A stretch of 64,000 nt of DNA from an uncultured Propionivibrio sp. (lineage in GTDB: Bacteria > Pseudomonadota > Gammaproteobacteria > Burkholderiales > Rhodocyclaceae), in NCBI GenBank assembly GCA_937923255.1, contig CALAIL010000028.1:1-64000 (forward strand), written 5' to 3'. Positions within the stretch are counted from its first letter, which is position 1, and each line of letters begins with the position of its first letter. The notes beneath the pieces are model-generated. The model ran no database searches and was not told the origin of the DNA. It saw only the letters and a program-made list of their open reading frames with translations. A program made the position numbers and the translations under genes. Below are positions 31,037-41,264 of this stretch, in pieces.

Positions 31037-31211
31037 AGGAATGACAAGCGTAATTGCTGCGATAGTGAAGAGGGTGAAAAAGGGAATGAGCGTTCGGGAT
31101 GATGACGGGGCGAGAAACTAAATAGTGGCCGAAAAACGGGTTGCCGGCTGTTCCGGATTGGCCGGTGTCCGGTCAGCGGCCGGTTTCTGCCACTTTTTTC
31201 CATGCCGGCGA

Positions 31212-32015
31212 CTATCCGCTAGGGTGCGGGATTTTTCCGCTCTCCATAAGCTGCGCCAGCGCTACGGCAATGCCATCGTGGTCGAGTGCGGGCGCGACGT
31301 AATCGGCGATGGCCTGGAGATCGGGGTGGCCGTTGCCCATGGCCACGCTTAGACCGACGCCTTGCAACATCTGCATATCGTTGAGTCCGTCGCCAAAGGC
31401 AACCGCCTGCTCGGGAAGAAAGCCCGTCTGCTGCAATACCCACTGGCAGCCCGTCCATTTATTGACACCGCGGGGCATGATGTCGATGGCCGTCCGGTGC
31501 CAGCGCACCAGGTCGAAAGCGGGGAAGCGGGCGAGGATGGTTTCAGCGGTTTGCGGGTCAAGACGTTCGTCGTAAAACAGCCAGGCCTGGTGTACCGGCT
31601 GCCGGAGGTAGGCCGGGTCGTCGGTCTGATAAGGCGTCCGTGTCGCGGCCAAGGGTTCCAGGGTGCACGGCACGGCTTCGCTGAGATAGCCGAGGCCGTC
31701 GAGATTGACGCCAAAGGGGTAGCCCTGCGCGCGCGCCCATTCAAATAAGGCGATGAGCGAAGCATGCGACAGAGGAATGGACAGTTTTTCCTGGCCGTCT
31801 TTCAGGATGCGCGCGCCATTCTGGGTGATGAGGTAATCGGGCTGCACCTGATCGGAAAATTGCCGCGCTTGGGCGTAACTGCGACCTGTGGCGACGACGA
31901 TCGTGTGTCCGTCACGCCGCAGTGCGGCGATCGCTTTGAGCGCCGATGCGGGAATGGTGAAGCTGTGGTGGTCGAGCAGCGTATGGTCGATGTCGAAAAA
32001 GAAGATGCGTTTCAT
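31212..32015 (-). CDS. Cof-type HAD-superfamily phosphatase
   Basis: This 267-residue protein has the HAD motif I FFFDIDHTLLD (nucleophile Asp at residue 8), a class IIb cap domain in the middle, and the motif III/IV region with AVAFGDGLNDMQMLQ. Such enzymes dephosphorylate sugar phosphates, nucleotides or flavin intermediates; the substrate is unknown. I set the start at 32015 because MKRIFFFDID is the family N terminus; 31 further in-frame codons upstream look non-coding. It follows prfC on the same strand with a 38-bp gap. Confidence 0.88.
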   Translation of the reverse strand: MKRIFFFDIDHTLLDHHSFTIPASALKAIAALRRDGHTIVVATGRSYAQARQFSDQVQPDYLITQNGARILKDGQEKLSIPLSHASLIALFEWARAQGYPFGVNLDGLGYLSEAVPCTLEPLAATRTPYQTDDPAYLRQPVHQAWLFYDERLDPQTAETILARFPAFDLVRWHRTAIDIMPRGVNKWTGCQWVLQQTGFLPEQAVAFGDGLNDMQMLQGVGLSVAMGNGHPDLQAIADYVAPALDHDGIAVALAQLMESGKIPHPSG

Positions 32016-32053
32016 GAAGTGGGGTTTGTGCAGCAGCGTACAGCGTGATGCCG

Positions 32054-33712
32054 TTAGCTCATTTTCTGGCCGTGTTCGCGCGAATCGTGAAAGCCGATCT
32101 GCGCCCATTTTTCGCGCGTTACATCCAGGTTGTAGCGCGTGCTGGCAAGGTAAACGAGATTGCCGTCGACGTCGGTAGCCATGCGATGCTGCTGTTCGCG
32201 CTCGAAGTTCCGTCGTGTCGCTTCGTCGGGAAAGGTCAGCCAGCGTGCCGTGTGAATGTCGGCAGGCTCAAAGATGGCGTCGACCTTGTATTCGGTTTGC
32301 AGGCGCTGGGCGACGACTTCAAATTGCAGCACGCCGACTGCGCCCAGCAGGAGCGCGCCTGTCGCCAGATTCTCGAACACCTGGATGGCGCCCTCTTCGC
32401 CCAATTCCCGCAAGCCTTTTTGCAGCTGTTTGTTTTTGATCGGATCGCGCAGGCGTGCCATACGGAAAAGTTCTGGCGAAAAATACGGGATGCCCTTGAA
32501 GGCCAGCGTTTCGCCTTCTGTCAGGGTGTCGCCGATATGCAGTTGCCCGTGGTTGTAGATGCCGATGATGTCGCCGGCGACGGCATCTTCCATCAGAACC
32601 CGTTCATTGGCCATGAAAGTCAGGGCATTGGACAGCTTCATTTCCCGTTCGGCGCGCACGTGCCGTACTTTCATGCCGGCGGTGTAGCGGCCCGAACAGA
32701 CGCGGAAAAAAGCAATGCGGTCGCGGTGTTTCGGGTCCATATTCGCCTGAATTTTGAAGACAAAGCCGGTGAACGGCGCTTCGGCGGGCTGCACCATACG
32801 GCTGCCGGCATCGCGTGCCTGCGGCGGCGGCGCCCAGTCGAGCAGCGCCTGGAGGATTTCCTGCACGCCAAAGTTGTTGATGCCGGAGCCAAAAAATACT
32901 GGCGTCTGCCGGCCGGCGAGAAAATCGTCGAGGCTGAACGGGGCGCTGGCGCTGCGGATAAGGTCGACATCTTCGCGTAGCCGGCCGACTTCGAGCGGAA
33001 AATCTCGGTCCAGCAGTGGGTTTTCGATACCGTCGATTTTTTCTGCCGTCGTGCGTCGTTCCTCACCCGGCATAAAACGCAGCAGACTGTCATCGTGCAG
33101 GTGATAAACGCCGCGGAAGGTCTTGCCCATGCCGATCGGCCAGGTTACCGGCGCGCATTCGATGGACAGTACATTTTCAATTTCTTCGAGCAGCTCGAAA
33201 GGTTCGCGCACTTCACGGTCAAGCTTGTTGATGAAGGTGATGATCGGGGTGTTGCGCATGCGGCAAACGTTGAGCAGTTTGATCGTCTGCGCTTCGACGC
33301 CCTTGGCCGCGTCGATGACCATGATGGCGGCGTCGACGGCGGTGAGCACGCGGTAGGTGTCTTCCGAAAAGTCCTCGTGCCCGGGGGTGTCGAGCAGGTT
33401 GATCGTGTGGTTTTTGTATTCAAACTGCATGACCGAGCTGGTGACGGAAATGCCGCGCTGCTTTTCCACTTCCATCCAGTCCGAGGTGGCGTGACGCGCG
33501 CTTTTGCGGCTTTTGACCGTACCGGCAAGCTGAATGGCGCCGCCGAAGAGCAGGAGTTTCTCGGTCAGCGTCGTTTTGCCGGCGTCAGGGTGGGAGATGA
33601 TGGCAAATGTGCGGCGTTTCTGGACGTCGTTGAGAATATCGGGCGGAAAGAGCGTGGCGGTGGGCGAGGAACAGGTGCTGGAGGCGTTGGAGTTTGATGC
33701 GTCGGAAGTCAT
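32054..33712 (-). CDS. prfC: peptide chain release factor 3
   Basis: RF3 is a GTPase that removes RF1 and RF2 from the ribosome after peptide release. The 552-residue protein has the G1 motif SHPDAGKTT at residues 40-48, G2 near [15 protein letters not shown]3 DTPGHEDFS and G4 FINKLDRE. Domains 2 and 3 follow, ending in [20 protein letters not shown]. Compared with the 529 residues of the E. coli protein there is an N-terminal extension of about 22 residues rich in Ser and Asn; a shorter start within it is possible. Confidence 0.97.
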   Translation of the reverse strand: MTSDASNSNASSTCSSPTATLFPPDILNDVQKRRTFAIISHPDAGKTTLTEKLLLFGGAIQLAGTVKSRKSARHATSDWMEVEKQRGISVTSSVMQFEYKNHTINLLDTPGHEDFSEDTYRVLTAVDAAIMVIDAAKGVEAQTIKLLNVCRMRNTPIITFINKLDREVREPFELLEEIENVLSIECAPVTWPIGMGKTFRGVYHLHDDSLLRFMPGEERRTTAEKIDGIENPLLDRDFPLEVGRLREDVDLIRSASAPFSLDDFLAGRQTPVFFGSGINNFGVQEILQALLDWAPPPQARDAGSRMVQPAEAPFTGFVFKIQANMDPKHRDRIAFFRVCSGRYTAGMKVRHVRAEREMKLSNALTFMANERVLMEDAVAGDIIGIYNHGQLHIGDTLTEGETLAFKGIPYFSPELFRMARLRDPIKNKQLQKGLRELGEEGAIQVFENLATGALLLGAVGVLQFEVVAQRLQTEYKVDAIFEPADIHTARWLTFPDEATRRNFEREQQHRMATDVDGNLVYLASTRYNLDVTREKWAQIGFHDSREHGQKMS

Positions 33713-34022
33713 GGTGGAAATCGTAGAAATGCCGTTACGGGCGGCGGAGGGTATGCGCGTACGGGAGGCACAAAAAATGCAAAAGGGCGAAGTATACCGG
33801 AGGCGGTCTGGAAAAACCGCCCCAACAGGTCGTGTTGGCCTTGTTGCGTAGAGTAGCCGTGGCGCGGAATGAGACTAATACTAAGAATGCCGGAAAGCCC
33901 AAGGAAGTCAGATTGTACGGGGTGCAGGCCTGCCCACATGGCTACTGGGGCATTGGAAATACGCTAACATAAACGGGATTTTTATGAGCGGCAGCGCTCT
34001 CAAGACGGACAGGAGATAGATC
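33713..34022. other. divergent intergenic region between prfC and mgsA
   Basis: I see no gene or array here. The mgsA ribosome-binding site (CAGGAGATAG) lies just before 34023. Promoters of both genes are expected in it but none is clear enough to place. Confidence 0.35.
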
Positions 34023-34511
34023 ATGCCTGAAACTCACGGTACGAAAATTCCGCATCGCAAGCGAATTGCCCTGGTGGCGCACGATAACAAGAAGCAGGAT
34101 CTGGTGGAATGGGCGCGTTTTAACCGCGGCTCACTGTTGATGCATGACCTCTGTGCGACGGGTACGACGGGATCACTGATTGAGCAAGAGCTCGGCACGC
34201 AAATCCAAAAGCTCCAGAGCGGCCCGCTCGGCGGTGATCAGCAAATCGGCGCAATGATCGCAGAGGGGCTCGTCGACTTCGTTATTTTTTTCTGGGACCC
34301 GCTCGAACCGCAGCCGCATGACCCGGATGTCAAGGCGCTGCTGCGCCTGGCCGTCGTCTGGAACGTGCCGGTGGCCTGCAACCGCGCCACGGCGGACTTT
34401 TTGATTTCATCGCCGCTGATGTTCTCGGAATATCAGCGGGAAATGCCCGATTTTTCCGCTTACACCCAGCGTTATGAAATCGAAAGCAGCGTGGGCGCCG
34501 ATTCGGAATGA
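34023..34511 (+). CDS. mgsA: methylglyoxal synthase
   Basis: MgsA converts dihydroxyacetone phosphate to methylglyoxal and phosphate, a bypass of lower glycolysis when phosphate is short. The 162-residue protein has VAHDNKKQDLVEWA near residue 18, GPLGGDQQIGAMIAEG and DFVIFFWDPLEPQPHDPDV, which contain the catalytic Asp residues and phosphate-binding side chains. VWNVPVACNRATADFLISSP closes the fold. It stands alone, with a strong ribosome-binding site. Confidence 0.96.
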   Translation: MPETHGTKIPHRKRIALVAHDNKKQDLVEWARFNRGSLLMHDLCATGTTGSLIEQELGTQIQKLQSGPLGGDQQIGAMIAEGLVDFVIFFWDPLEPQPHDPDVKALLRLAVVWNVPVACNRATADFLISSPLMFSEYQREMPDFSAYTQRYEIESSVGADSE

Positions 34512-34672
34512 GTCCGGCACGGCCGGCCGGCGGTCGATGGCCCGGATATGGAGAAGATTGCTTGCGCCTGCGCAGACCTGATCTATACTGAAAATGCGCC
34601 GGTCGCCGGCGTGATTGCACAGCGTGGAACGCTGCGCAAGCAGAGGGAAAATACAGGAAAAGGAGGAACGCG

Positions 34673-35119
34673 ATGTTCAAGCATATTCTGGTACCGACCG
34701 ATGGCTCTGAATTCTCCGAACGCGCGGTACGGCGGGCGGTTGCCTTCGCCAAGGAAATCGGCGCTGAAATTACCGCGTTTTACGCCAAGCAGGATTTTTC
34801 GGCGATGGGGTACTACGGAGAGGGATTTCTGGCCATGGCCAAGATGGATGAAAGCGAGGATTCTTATACGGAAGCCTATGCCAGAAAAGTGCTTGGTTTT
34901 GTCGAAAATCTCTGCCAGGAAGCAGGCGTTAAATGCCAAACGGTTAGTATTACCAGCGCCATGGTTTATGAAGGCATTATCGATGCGGCGACGAAGGGTA
35001 ACTGCGACCTGATTTTCATGGCTTCACATGGACGTAGCGGCATCAAGGCGCTGCTGCTGGGCAGCGAAACCAGCAAGGTGCTGACTTACTCGAAAATCCC
35101 GGTGCTGGTTTATCGTTAA
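34673..35119 (+). CDS. universal stress protein, UspA family
   Basis: This 148-residue protein starts FKHILVPTDGSEFSERAV, the family signature. It ends with the ATP-binding loop MASHGRSGIKALLLGSETSK and the beta strand KIPVLVYR, so it is of the nucleotide-binding class. Residues 40 to 60 hold a Tyr/Phe-rich segment. It is a single gene with an AAAGGAGGA ribosome-binding site and its own terminator. The cellular role is likely stress survival, but the specific function is unknown. Confidence 0.93.
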   Translation: MFKHILVPTDGSEFSERAVRRAVAFAKEIGAEITAFYAKQDFSAMGYYGEGFLAMAKMDESEDSYTEAYARKVLGFVENLCQEAGVKCQTVSITSAMVYEGIIDAATKGNCDLIFMASHGRSGIKALLLGSETSKVLTYSKIPVLVYR

Positions 35120-35154
35120 GCAGTCGAGACGACCAGACCTGGAGTGTGTCGCGC

Positions 35155-35190
35155 AACCGGGCAGTACGGATTTCGTACTGCCCGGTTTTT
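35155..35190 (+). terminator. intrinsic terminator of the UspA-family gene
   Basis: AACCGGGCAGTACG (35155-35168) pairs with CGTACTGCCCGGTT and is followed by a T run ending at 35190. The stem is 14 bp without mismatch around a short loop. Confidence 0.92.
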
Positions 35191-35215
35191 ATTGCCAGCG
35201 TTCAGTTCAGATAGC

Positions 35216-36001
35216 TCAGATGTCTATTTGTGCCGCGGCCTCTTGCAGACGCGGCAACAGCTGCGCCAGCCCCAGTGCGGGTAACGCGGCCTGCAGGCGT
35301 CCCGGGTGCGCCGTCGCCTGCAGAATGAGCCGTCCCTGACTATTTTCGGTTGTGCCCGCTAGTCGTCGGCACTGGCGGGCGACTGCCTCGGCAACATCGA
35401 CGAGCTGTGCGCGTCCCGCGACAAGAGGGGCAAGCGCCGGGGCGAGAAACGTGTAGTGCGTACAGCCGAGAACGATGCGGTCCGCGCCGGCTTCCAGCGT
35501 TTGTGCCAGATGATGATGTGCGGATTTGGCAAATCCGGGATCGTCAAGTTGCAGGGACTCGACCCGGTTTGCCCAGCCGGGGCAGGCGATGACATCGACG
35601 CAAACGTTTCCGGCGTATCGCTGAATCAGACTGGACAAGCGCATGCTGCGCGCCGTCGATTCCGTGGCCAGAACAGCGATGCGCCCGCTGCGCGTTGAAT
35701 GGGCGGCGGGTTTAATGCCCGGTTCGATGCCGACTACGGGAATGTTCGGCAGGGCGCTGCGTAACATCGTGACGGCCGCTGCGGTGGCCGTGTTGCAGGC
35801 GACGACGATCAGCGAACAGCCTTGATCGGCGAGATAGCGGCCGATTTTCAGGACGCGCGCGCGAATGAAGGCTTCGTCTTTATTGCCATAGGGAACGTAT
35901 GCCGTGTCGGCCAGGTAGCGCATATCAGCGGCCGGCAAAGCCTTTGCAATGGCCGCCAGTACTGAAAGCCCGCCCAAGCCGCTGTCAAAGATGCCGATCA
36001 T
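35216..36001 (-). CDS. murI: glutamate racemase
   Basis: MurI makes D-glutamate for peptidoglycan. The 261-residue protein starts MIGIFDSGLGGLSVL with the catalytic Asp/Ser region. It has Cys69 in VVACNTATAA and Cys180 in VLGCTHYTFLAP, the pair of catalytic cysteines. The segment DTAYVPYGNK is also conserved. It starts at 36001 and faces the NQR operon end across a 490-bp repeat-rich gap, so it is probably transcribed on its own. Confidence 0.96.
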   Translation of the reverse strand: MIGIFDSGLGGLSVLAAIAKALPAADMRYLADTAYVPYGNKDEAFIRARVLKIGRYLADQGCSLIVVACNTATAAAVTMLRSALPNIPVVGIEPGIKPAAHSTRSGRIAVLATESTARSMRLSSLIQRYAGNVCVDVIACPGWANRVESLQLDDPGFAKSAHHHLAQTLEAGADRIVLGCTHYTFLAPALAPLVAGRAQLVDVAEAVARQCRRLAGTTENSQGRLILQATAHPGRLQAALPALGLAQLLPRLQEAAAQIDI

Positions 36002-36045
36002 TGCGCTGCCAGCAAGTTCGCCTGGGTGGTGCGTGTGAGAGGGAG

Positions 36046-36152
36046 CGCCCTGAAATCCTTATGGATAAAGCGTTTCAGGGCGATGCTTGGGCAGGTCGGG
36101 AATTGATGCCCGACAAATGTAAACAACCGTCGGGCACAAAGCGCCCGACCTG
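36046..36152. other. two hairpin-forming inverted repeats upstream of murI
   Basis: CGCCCTGAAA (36046-36055) and TTTCAGGGCG (36073-36082) form a perfect 10-bp stem. A second, nested structure pairs CAGGTCGGG (36092-36100) with CCCGACCTG (36144-36152) and, inside it, GCCCGAC (36108-36114) with GTCGGGC (36129-36135). The nesting suggests a structured RNA leader, a terminator of the upstream NQR transcript, or a mobile repeat. I see no gene in 36002-36495. Confidence 0.5.
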
Positions 36153-36329
36153 TAGGAACGGCTTTTCCGCAACCCGAAAAAATAAGGCAGAAAACATAAA
36201 ATGCCCGGAGGTCCTTTAAACACAAGGGGTTCAGAGCATCAAAAAACATAAACTGGAATACTGCGCCCGATAAATGGTTAGATGAACGACCGTCGAACAT
36301 AAATGCCCGACTTGCAAAATGCTTGCCCT

Positions 36330-36449
36330 AAAATTCCCGCGGATAAAAAAGTTCAAGGAGCCTGCCTTGAGATGCCCTATTTATAAGGGCTTCCGGGCGC
36401 CCCTTCGGAAATGCCCTGTTCACGCGGGGTTGCGGGCAGGTGTACGAGG
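36330..36449 (+). repeat. 40-bp unit array, three diverged units
   Basis: Units start at 36330, 36370 and 36410 with 40-bp spacing. The cores are TTCCCGCGGATAAAAAAG, TGCCCTATTTATAAGGGC and TGCCCTGTTCACGCGGGG. Divergence from the other arrays is greater, so this is probably an older copy. Confidence 0.55.
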
Positions 36450-36495
36450 TGTACGGCGCTGCGTTCTCTGCAAGGGCTGGCACCGGGGTGTGGCT

Positions 36496-36720
36496 TCAGT
36501 GCGTTGAATGGGGGGCGGCCGGGTCTTGCGCGTTGTCGGCATCCCCTGCGCCGGCTCTGCATTTGCCGGGCGTGCTGCCGCAGGCGCACGCAGTGTCGAG
36601 GCCGACGTTGGCGAGGCCGCCACAGGAACCGGCGATAGGCTTGCGGCCGGCCATGACGCCGACAGCCATGCCGGCGACGATGATGAGCAGGACGAGCAGG
36701 GCGAGTAGCCAGGTCAGCAT
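36496..36720 (-). CDS. nqrM: Na+-translocating NADH:quinone oxidoreductase maturation protein NqrM
   Basis: NqrM is needed to insert the iron that lies between NqrD and NqrE in the Na+-NQR complex. The 74-residue protein has one membrane segment (residues 3-24), the motif GRKPIAGSCGGLANVGLD and the cysteines in CACGSTPGKC. These Cys residues are typical of the family (DUF539). It is the last gene of the nqr operon, 2 bp after apbE. The C-terminal Ala/Asp-rich tail is not conserved. Confidence 0.93.
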   Translation of the reverse strand: MLTWLLALLVLLIIVAGMAVGVMAGRKPIAGSCGGLANVGLDTACACGSTPGKCRAGAGDADNAQDPAAPHSTH

Positions 36721-36722
36721 GT

Positions 36723-37904
36723 TTATTCTCCTGTGGATGGAAAGCGGGCTTCAAAGGCCGGTGTGGCCTGGCTGTGGAAGCCATTAGACGTGCGGCTGAC
36801 GAATAGTGCAGCCAGATTGTGCCGTTGCGCGTAATCCAGCCCGCGCGCCGGCCCCAACGCCATGAGCAGGGTGGATAAGCCGTCGGCGTCCAGCGCACTT
36901 GGGGCGGCGACAGTCACGGCGGCCAGATGATGGGTGACGGGGCGCAGGGTGCGCGGGTCGATGACGTGTGACAGGCGTTGGCCGTTGACCTCGCGGTAGT
37001 GGCGATAATCGCCGGAGGTCGACAATGACAGGCCATCGAGTACGACGATTTTCTGCGCCTGGCGTTGCTGATCGAGCGGCGCCTCGATGGCAACGCGCCA
37101 GGGCGAGCCGTCCGGCTTTTTACCGGCGCCGCGGATTTCGCCGGTGACTTCGACGAGGTAGTTGTGAATGCCGTATGCGGTGAGCAGATCGGCGATGCGA
37201 TCGACCGCATAGCCGGCGGCGATGCTGTTGAATTCAATGCTGATCGGTGCGTCCTTGCACAAGCGCGTGCCCTTGATGCGCAGGTGTTGCAGGCCAATGC
37301 GCGGACGCAGGGCGTCGAGTTCGGCCGGTGTGGGTTCTGCGAAATGGGCGGCCTGGCCTGGCTTGGGGGCGTCGGCCGTTTCTGTTTTCGATGGCGGAGC
37401 GTCCGACGGTGACTGGGGTGGCGTTTGCTGCTGGATGGTGGATAGGTCTGCGGGCAGGTCAGCGAGAGCGGCCTTGGGGCCAAATCCCCAGGCATCGAGT
37501 GCAGGCAACAAGGTGATGTCGAACGCGCCTTCGCCGTCTGTGGCCAGTTGCTGTGCGTGATGCGCCAGCTCAACGGCTTCGTCCGGCATTTCCATGCAGG
37601 TGCCGGCGGCGGCTGCATTGAAACGAGCGACGGCGGAATCATCCCGGTAAGTAGATACGGCGCTGTCCAGTTGCTGGAGCATGGCCTGGATCTGCGCATG
37701 AAGCACCGGCGCTTCGGGGGCGTCCTGTGCGCGAACGTAGCTGATCTGGTAGGTGCTGCCCATGGTCGGGCCGGAGAGACGTTCGATCGGGGACTGTTGC
37801 CGGCAGGCGGTGAGCAGAAACGGGGCTGTCAGTACGGCGAAGACGGGCAGCAGGACAAGGCACCGCCTTGCCACTGACTGTATTGATGAGCGGATTTGCC
37901 GCAT
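36723..37904 (-). CDS. apbE: FAD:protein FMN transferase ApbE
   Basis: ApbE attaches FMN through phosphoester bonds to Thr residues of NqrB and NqrC. The protein has an N-terminal signal with lipobox-like LLTACR, the motif GPTMGSTYQISYV, and IDPRTLRPVTHHLAAVTVAA with the metal and FAD contacts. A Pro/Thr/Asp-rich stretch of about 43 residues (near IQQQTPPQSPSDAPP) interrupts the core and is unusual. I set the start at 37904, which gives 393 residues; upstream in-frame ATGs would overlap nqrF. It lies between nqrF and nqrM. Confidence 0.94.
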   Translation of the reverse strand: MRQIRSSIQSVARRCLVLLPVFAVLTAPFLLTACRQQSPIERLSGPTMGSTYQISYVRAQDAPEAPVLHAQIQAMLQQLDSAVSTYRDDSAVARFNAAAAGTCMEMPDEAVELAHHAQQLATDGEGAFDITLLPALDAWGFGPKAALADLPADLSTIQQQTPPQSPSDAPPSKTETADAPKPGQAAHFAEPTPAELDALRPRIGLQHLRIKGTRLCKDAPISIEFNSIAAGYAVDRIADLLTAYGIHNYLVEVTGEIRGAGKKPDGSPWRVAIEAPLDQQRQAQKIVVLDGLSLSTSGDYRHYREVNGQRLSHVIDPRTLRPVTHHLAAVTVAAPSALDADGLSTLLMALGPARGLDYAQRHNLAALFVSRTSNGFHSQATPAFEARFPSTGE

Positions 37905-37953
37905 CGACCACATTCTTCGCACCCGTTTGAGGCGGAGCCGTACAGCCCGCAGG

Positions 37954-39177
37954 TCAGCCGCCAAAATCATCCAGGAAGATGCTGTCGCGTTCGACACCCA
38001 GATCGAGCAGCATCTTGATGACGGCGGCGGTCATCATGGGCGGGCCGCACATGTAAAACTCGCAGTCTTCGGGCGCGGGGTGATTCTTCAGGTAGTTTTC
38101 GTACAGCACGTTGTGGATGAAGCCGGTTGGTCCCGTCCAGTTGTCCTCCGGCAGCGGGTCGGAGAGCGCCAGCGTCCAGGTGAAATTGGGGTTTTCCGCC
38201 GCCAGTGTGTTGAATTCGTCGATGTAAAACGCTTCGCGCAGCGAACGTGCGCCGTACCAGAACGAAATTTTGCGTTGGCTGTGCAGGCGTTTGAGCTGGT
38301 CGAAAATGTGCGAGCGCATCGGCGCCATCCCCGCGCCGCCGCCGATGAAGATCATTTCGGCATTGGTGTTTCTGGCGAAAAACTCGCCGAAGGGGCCGTA
38401 CACCGTGACCTGATCGCCGGGTTTCAAGTTGAATACCCAGGAAGACATCTTGCCGGGCGGGATGTCGTCCCGGTTGGGCGGGGGAGAGGCCACGCGGATA
38501 TTGAACTTGACGATGCCTTTTTCTTCCGGGTAATTGGCCATCGAGTAGGCGCGGATCGTGGTTTCTTCCACTTTGGAGACGAAGCGCCAGAGGTTGAATT
38601 TGTCCCAGTCGGCACGGTATTTCTCAGGGATGTCGAAGTCCTTGTAATACACGGTGTGCGGCGGGCATTCGAGCTGTACATAGCCACCGGCGCGGAAGTT
38701 CACATTTTCGCCTTCAGGCAGGCGCAGCGTCAGTTCCTTGATGAAGGTGGCGACGTTGGGGTTGGACTCGACCGTGCAGACCCATTTCTTGACGCCGAAT
38801 ACTTCTTCCGGCACGCGGATTTTCATGTTCTGCTTGACTGCGGTTTGGCAGGAAAGACGCCAGCCCTCGGCGGCGTCCCGCCGGGTAAAGTGCGGCTCTT
38901 CGGTGGGCAGCATTTCGCCGCCGCCTTCTTCGACGATGCATTTGCATTGACCGCAGGTGCCGCCGCCGCCGCAGGCCGAGGAAAGAAAGATGTTCTTCGC
39001 CGCCAGCGTTTGCAGTAGCTTGCCACCGGCGGGTACGGTAATCGTCCGCTCGCCGTTGATCTCGATATTGACATCGCCGCTGGAGACCAGTCTGGAACGG
39101 GCGAACAGGATAATGACGACCAGTGACAGCACGATCGCCGTAAACATGACGACGCCCAGCAGGATTTCGGTATTCAT
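37954..39177 (-). CDS. nqrF: Na+-NQR subunit F (NADH-oxidising, 2Fe-2S and FAD)
   Basis: NqrF accepts electrons from NADH through FAD and a 2Fe-2S cluster. The 407-residue protein has a single N-terminal membrane helix (residues 6-25). A ferredoxin-like domain follows with Cys69, Cys75, Cys78 and Cys110. The reductase domain shows [13 protein letters not shown] for FAD and [16 protein letters not shown] for NADH. It is the sixth gene of the operon, after nqrE. Confidence 0.97.
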   Translation of the reverse strand: MNTEILLGVVMFTAIVLSLVVIILFARSRLVSSGDVNIEINGERTITVPAGGKLLQTLAAKNIFLSSACGGGGTCGQCKCIVEEGGGEMLPTEEPHFTRRDAAEGWRLSCQTAVKQNMKIRVPEEVFGVKKWVCTVESNPNVATFIKELTLRLPEGENVNFRAGGYVQLECPPHTVYYKDFDIPEKYRADWDKFNLWRFVSKVEETTIRAYSMANYPEEKGIVKFNIRVASPPPNRDDIPPGKMSSWVFNLKPGDQVTVYGPFGEFFARNTNAEMIFIGGGAGMAPMRSHIFDQLKRLHSQRKISFWYGARSLREAFYIDEFNTLAAENPNFTWTLALSDPLPEDNWTGPTGFIHNVLYENYLKNHPAPEDCEFYMCGPPMMTAAVIKMLLDLGVERDSIFLDDFGG

Positions 39178-39195
39178 CTCGCTTTGCCTTTCTCG

Positions 39196-39804
39196 TTACA
39201 GCTGCACGCCGGAAAACGACATGAACCCCAGCGCCATCAGGCCGATGGTGATAAAGGTGATGCCCAATCCCTGCAGGCCGGCAGGCACGTCGCTGTATTT
39301 GAGCTTTTCGCGGATCCCCGCCAACGCGACGATGGCCAGCGCCCAGGACAGGCCGGAACCGAAGCCATAGACGGCGCTTTCAGCCAGGTTGTAATCGCGT
39401 TCGACCATGAACAGCGTACCGCCCATGATGGCGCAGTTCACCGTAATCAGCGGCAGGAATACGCCCAGCGCGTTGTAGAGGCTGGGCACGTATTTATCCA
39501 GCGTCATTTCCAGAATCTGAACGATGGCGGCGATGACGCCGATGTAGGAGAGCAGCCCCAAGAAACTCAGATCCACCTCCGGCAGTCCGGCCCAGGCCAG
39601 TGCGCCGTCCTTTAACAGAAACCGGAACAGCAGGTTGTTGGCCGGTACCGTGATGGCCTGTACGACAATGACGGCGATGCCCAGGCCGATGGCCGTTTGA
39701 ATCTTCTTGGAAATGGCGATGAAGGTGCACATGCCCAGGAAGAAGGCGAGCGCCATGTTCTCGATGAACACGGAGCGGAAAAACAGACTCAGATAATGTT
39801 CCAT
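39196..39804 (-). CDS. nqrE: Na+-NQR subunit E
   Basis: NqrE is a six-helix membrane subunit homologous to NqrD, which together hold a metal centre. The 202-residue protein begins [20 protein letters not shown] and has the conserved [14 protein letters not shown] and [15 protein letters not shown] with the Cys ligands. It starts 1 bp after nqrD ends, so translation is coupled. Confidence 0.97.
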   Translation of the reverse strand: MEHYLSLFFRSVFIENMALAFFLGMCTFIAISKKIQTAIGLGIAVIVVQAITVPANNLLFRFLLKDGALAWAGLPEVDLSFLGLLSYIGVIAAIVQILEMTLDKYVPSLYNALGVFLPLITVNCAIMGGTLFMVERDYNLAESAVYGFGSGLSWALAIVALAGIREKLKYSDVPAGLQGLGITFITIGLMALGFMSFSGVQL

Positions 39805-40473
39805 TTAGGCGCCCTCCCGGTTGCTGACCTGCGGCGCCAGCGTCCATGCCGGCGCTTCCACCTGATCTTTCTTCCAGGTGCGCAAGGCCCAAATGATCAG
39901 GCCGATGAGGAAAAATGCCGAGGGTGGCAGCAGGAGCAGGCCGTTGGGCACGTACCAGCCGCCGTCGTTGACAACGGGCAGGATCGTGACGCCGAACAGC
40001 TTGCCAGCGCCGAACAGTTCGCGGATAACGCCGAGCAGTATCAGCATGGCGCTATAACCCAGGCCGTTGCCGATACCGTCCCAGAATGACAGTGCCGGCG
40101 GATTGGCCATGGCAAAGGCTTCGGCGCGCCCCATGACGATGCAGTTGGTGATGATCAGGCCGACGAATACCGACAGCTGTTTGGACAGCGTGAACGCATA
40201 GGCTTTCAGGATCTGGTCGACGACGATGACCAGCGAGGCGATGATGACCATCTGCACGATCATGCGGATGGAACTGGGAATCTGGCTGCGGATCATCGAG
40301 ATAAACAGGCTGGAGAACCCGGTGACCAGCGTCAGCGCAATCGACATAACCAAGGCGGTCTTAAGGTTGGAGGTGACGGCCAGTGCCGAGCAGATGCCGA
40401 GAATCTGCAGACCGATCGGGTTGTTTTTGACGATGGGGTCGAGCAAGACTTCCTTGAGGGTGGGTTGTGCCAT
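39805..40473 (-). CDS. nqrD: Na+-NQR subunit D
   Basis: The 222-residue membrane subunit starts [20 protein letters not shown]. It contains [19 protein letters not shown] and [19 protein letters not shown], which are the Cys-bearing half-helices of the NqrD/RnfE family. I set the start at 40473 because it follows the nqrC stop by 2 bp and matches the family N terminus; a longer in-frame start would overlap nqrC. Confidence 0.97.
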   Translation of the reverse strand: MAQPTLKEVLLDPIVKNNPIGLQILGICSALAVTSNLKTALVMSIALTLVTGFSSLFISMIRSQIPSSIRMIVQMVIIASLVIVVDQILKAYAFTLSKQLSVFVGLIITNCIVMGRAEAFAMANPPALSFWDGIGNGLGYSAMLILLGVIRELFGAGKLFGVTILPVVNDGGWYVPNGLLLLPPSAFFLIGLIIWALRTWKKDQVEAPAWTLAPQVSNREGA

Positions 40474-40475
40474 GA

Positions 40476-41264
40476 TCAGTTCCCTCCTGCGCGCAGTTGA
40501 GCCAGATACGGCCCGAAGCCCTGTGGCCCCAGCCAGAAGTTGAGCAGGTGGTTGACGCCGTTGCTGGTGAGTGTGGCGCCGGCCAGGCCATCCACCTGAT
40601 GCACGGCGCGTGCGCTGTGGGGATCGACGCTGCCTTTGATGACGGTGATGTCGAATTTGCCCGCATCGTCGAAGGCTTCCTTGCCCGGCCACAGTGCTTT
40701 CCAGCGCGGGTTATCGACCTCTCCGCCCAGCCCCGGGGTTTCGGCATGCTGATAGAAGCCAAAACCGGCGATGGTTTTCAGGTCTTTCTTGAGCGCCATA
40801 AAACCGTGCAGCGTTGACCACAGGCCGTAGCCGCGCACGGGAAGAATGAGGGTTTCCAGTCCCTTGTCGCCCTCGACGAGATAGACCACCGTCTGGTTTT
40901 CACGGCGCTTGATCGAGGCGATGTCCTCGCTGCCGGCCAGCGCTTTCGATGCGGCCGGATTTTGTGCCGCCTTGAGCGGGTCGAAGCGGGCGGCATCCTG
41001 CGTATCGTCGTAACGCCCGGTATTGAGATCGACGACACGCGCCTTGATCTTTTCGTTGTAAATACGCTTGACTTCGGCGGCTGACGCGTTGGCATTGGCC
41101 AGGCCGGCAATGACCAGAATGTTGCGCTGTTTGTCGAGTTGCCGGTTGGCGATCTGCTCGGGCTTCAATCCGACGGCAGCGCCTGCCACGACCACCGAAC
41201 ATGCCAGACAGACCATAAACGCCACACGCAGGGTGCGGCCCACGGATTCCTTCTGATCAGACAC
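40476..41264 (-). CDS. nqrC: Na+-NQR subunit C (covalent FMN)
   Basis: NqrC carries covalently bound FMN and passes electrons within the complex. The 262-residue protein has one N-terminal membrane helix (about residues 12-32). The flavinylation motif DGLAGATLT includes the target Thr at about 231 for Apb[18 protein letters not shown] and [13 protein letters not shown] are conserved. It overlaps nqrB by eight bases. Confidence 0.97.
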   Translation of the reverse strand: MSDQKESVGRTLRVAFMVCLACSVVVAGAAVGLKPEQIANRQLDKQRNILVIAGLANANASAAEVKRIYNEKIKARVVDLNTGRYDDTQDAARFDPLKAAQNPAASKALAGSEDIASIKRRENQTVVYLVEGDKGLETLILPVRGYGLWSTLHGFMALKKDLKTIAGFGFYQHAETPGLGGEVDNPRWKALWPGKEAFDDAGKFDITVIKGSVDPHSARAVHQVDGLAGATLTSNGVNHLLNFWLGPQGFGPYLAQLRAGGN

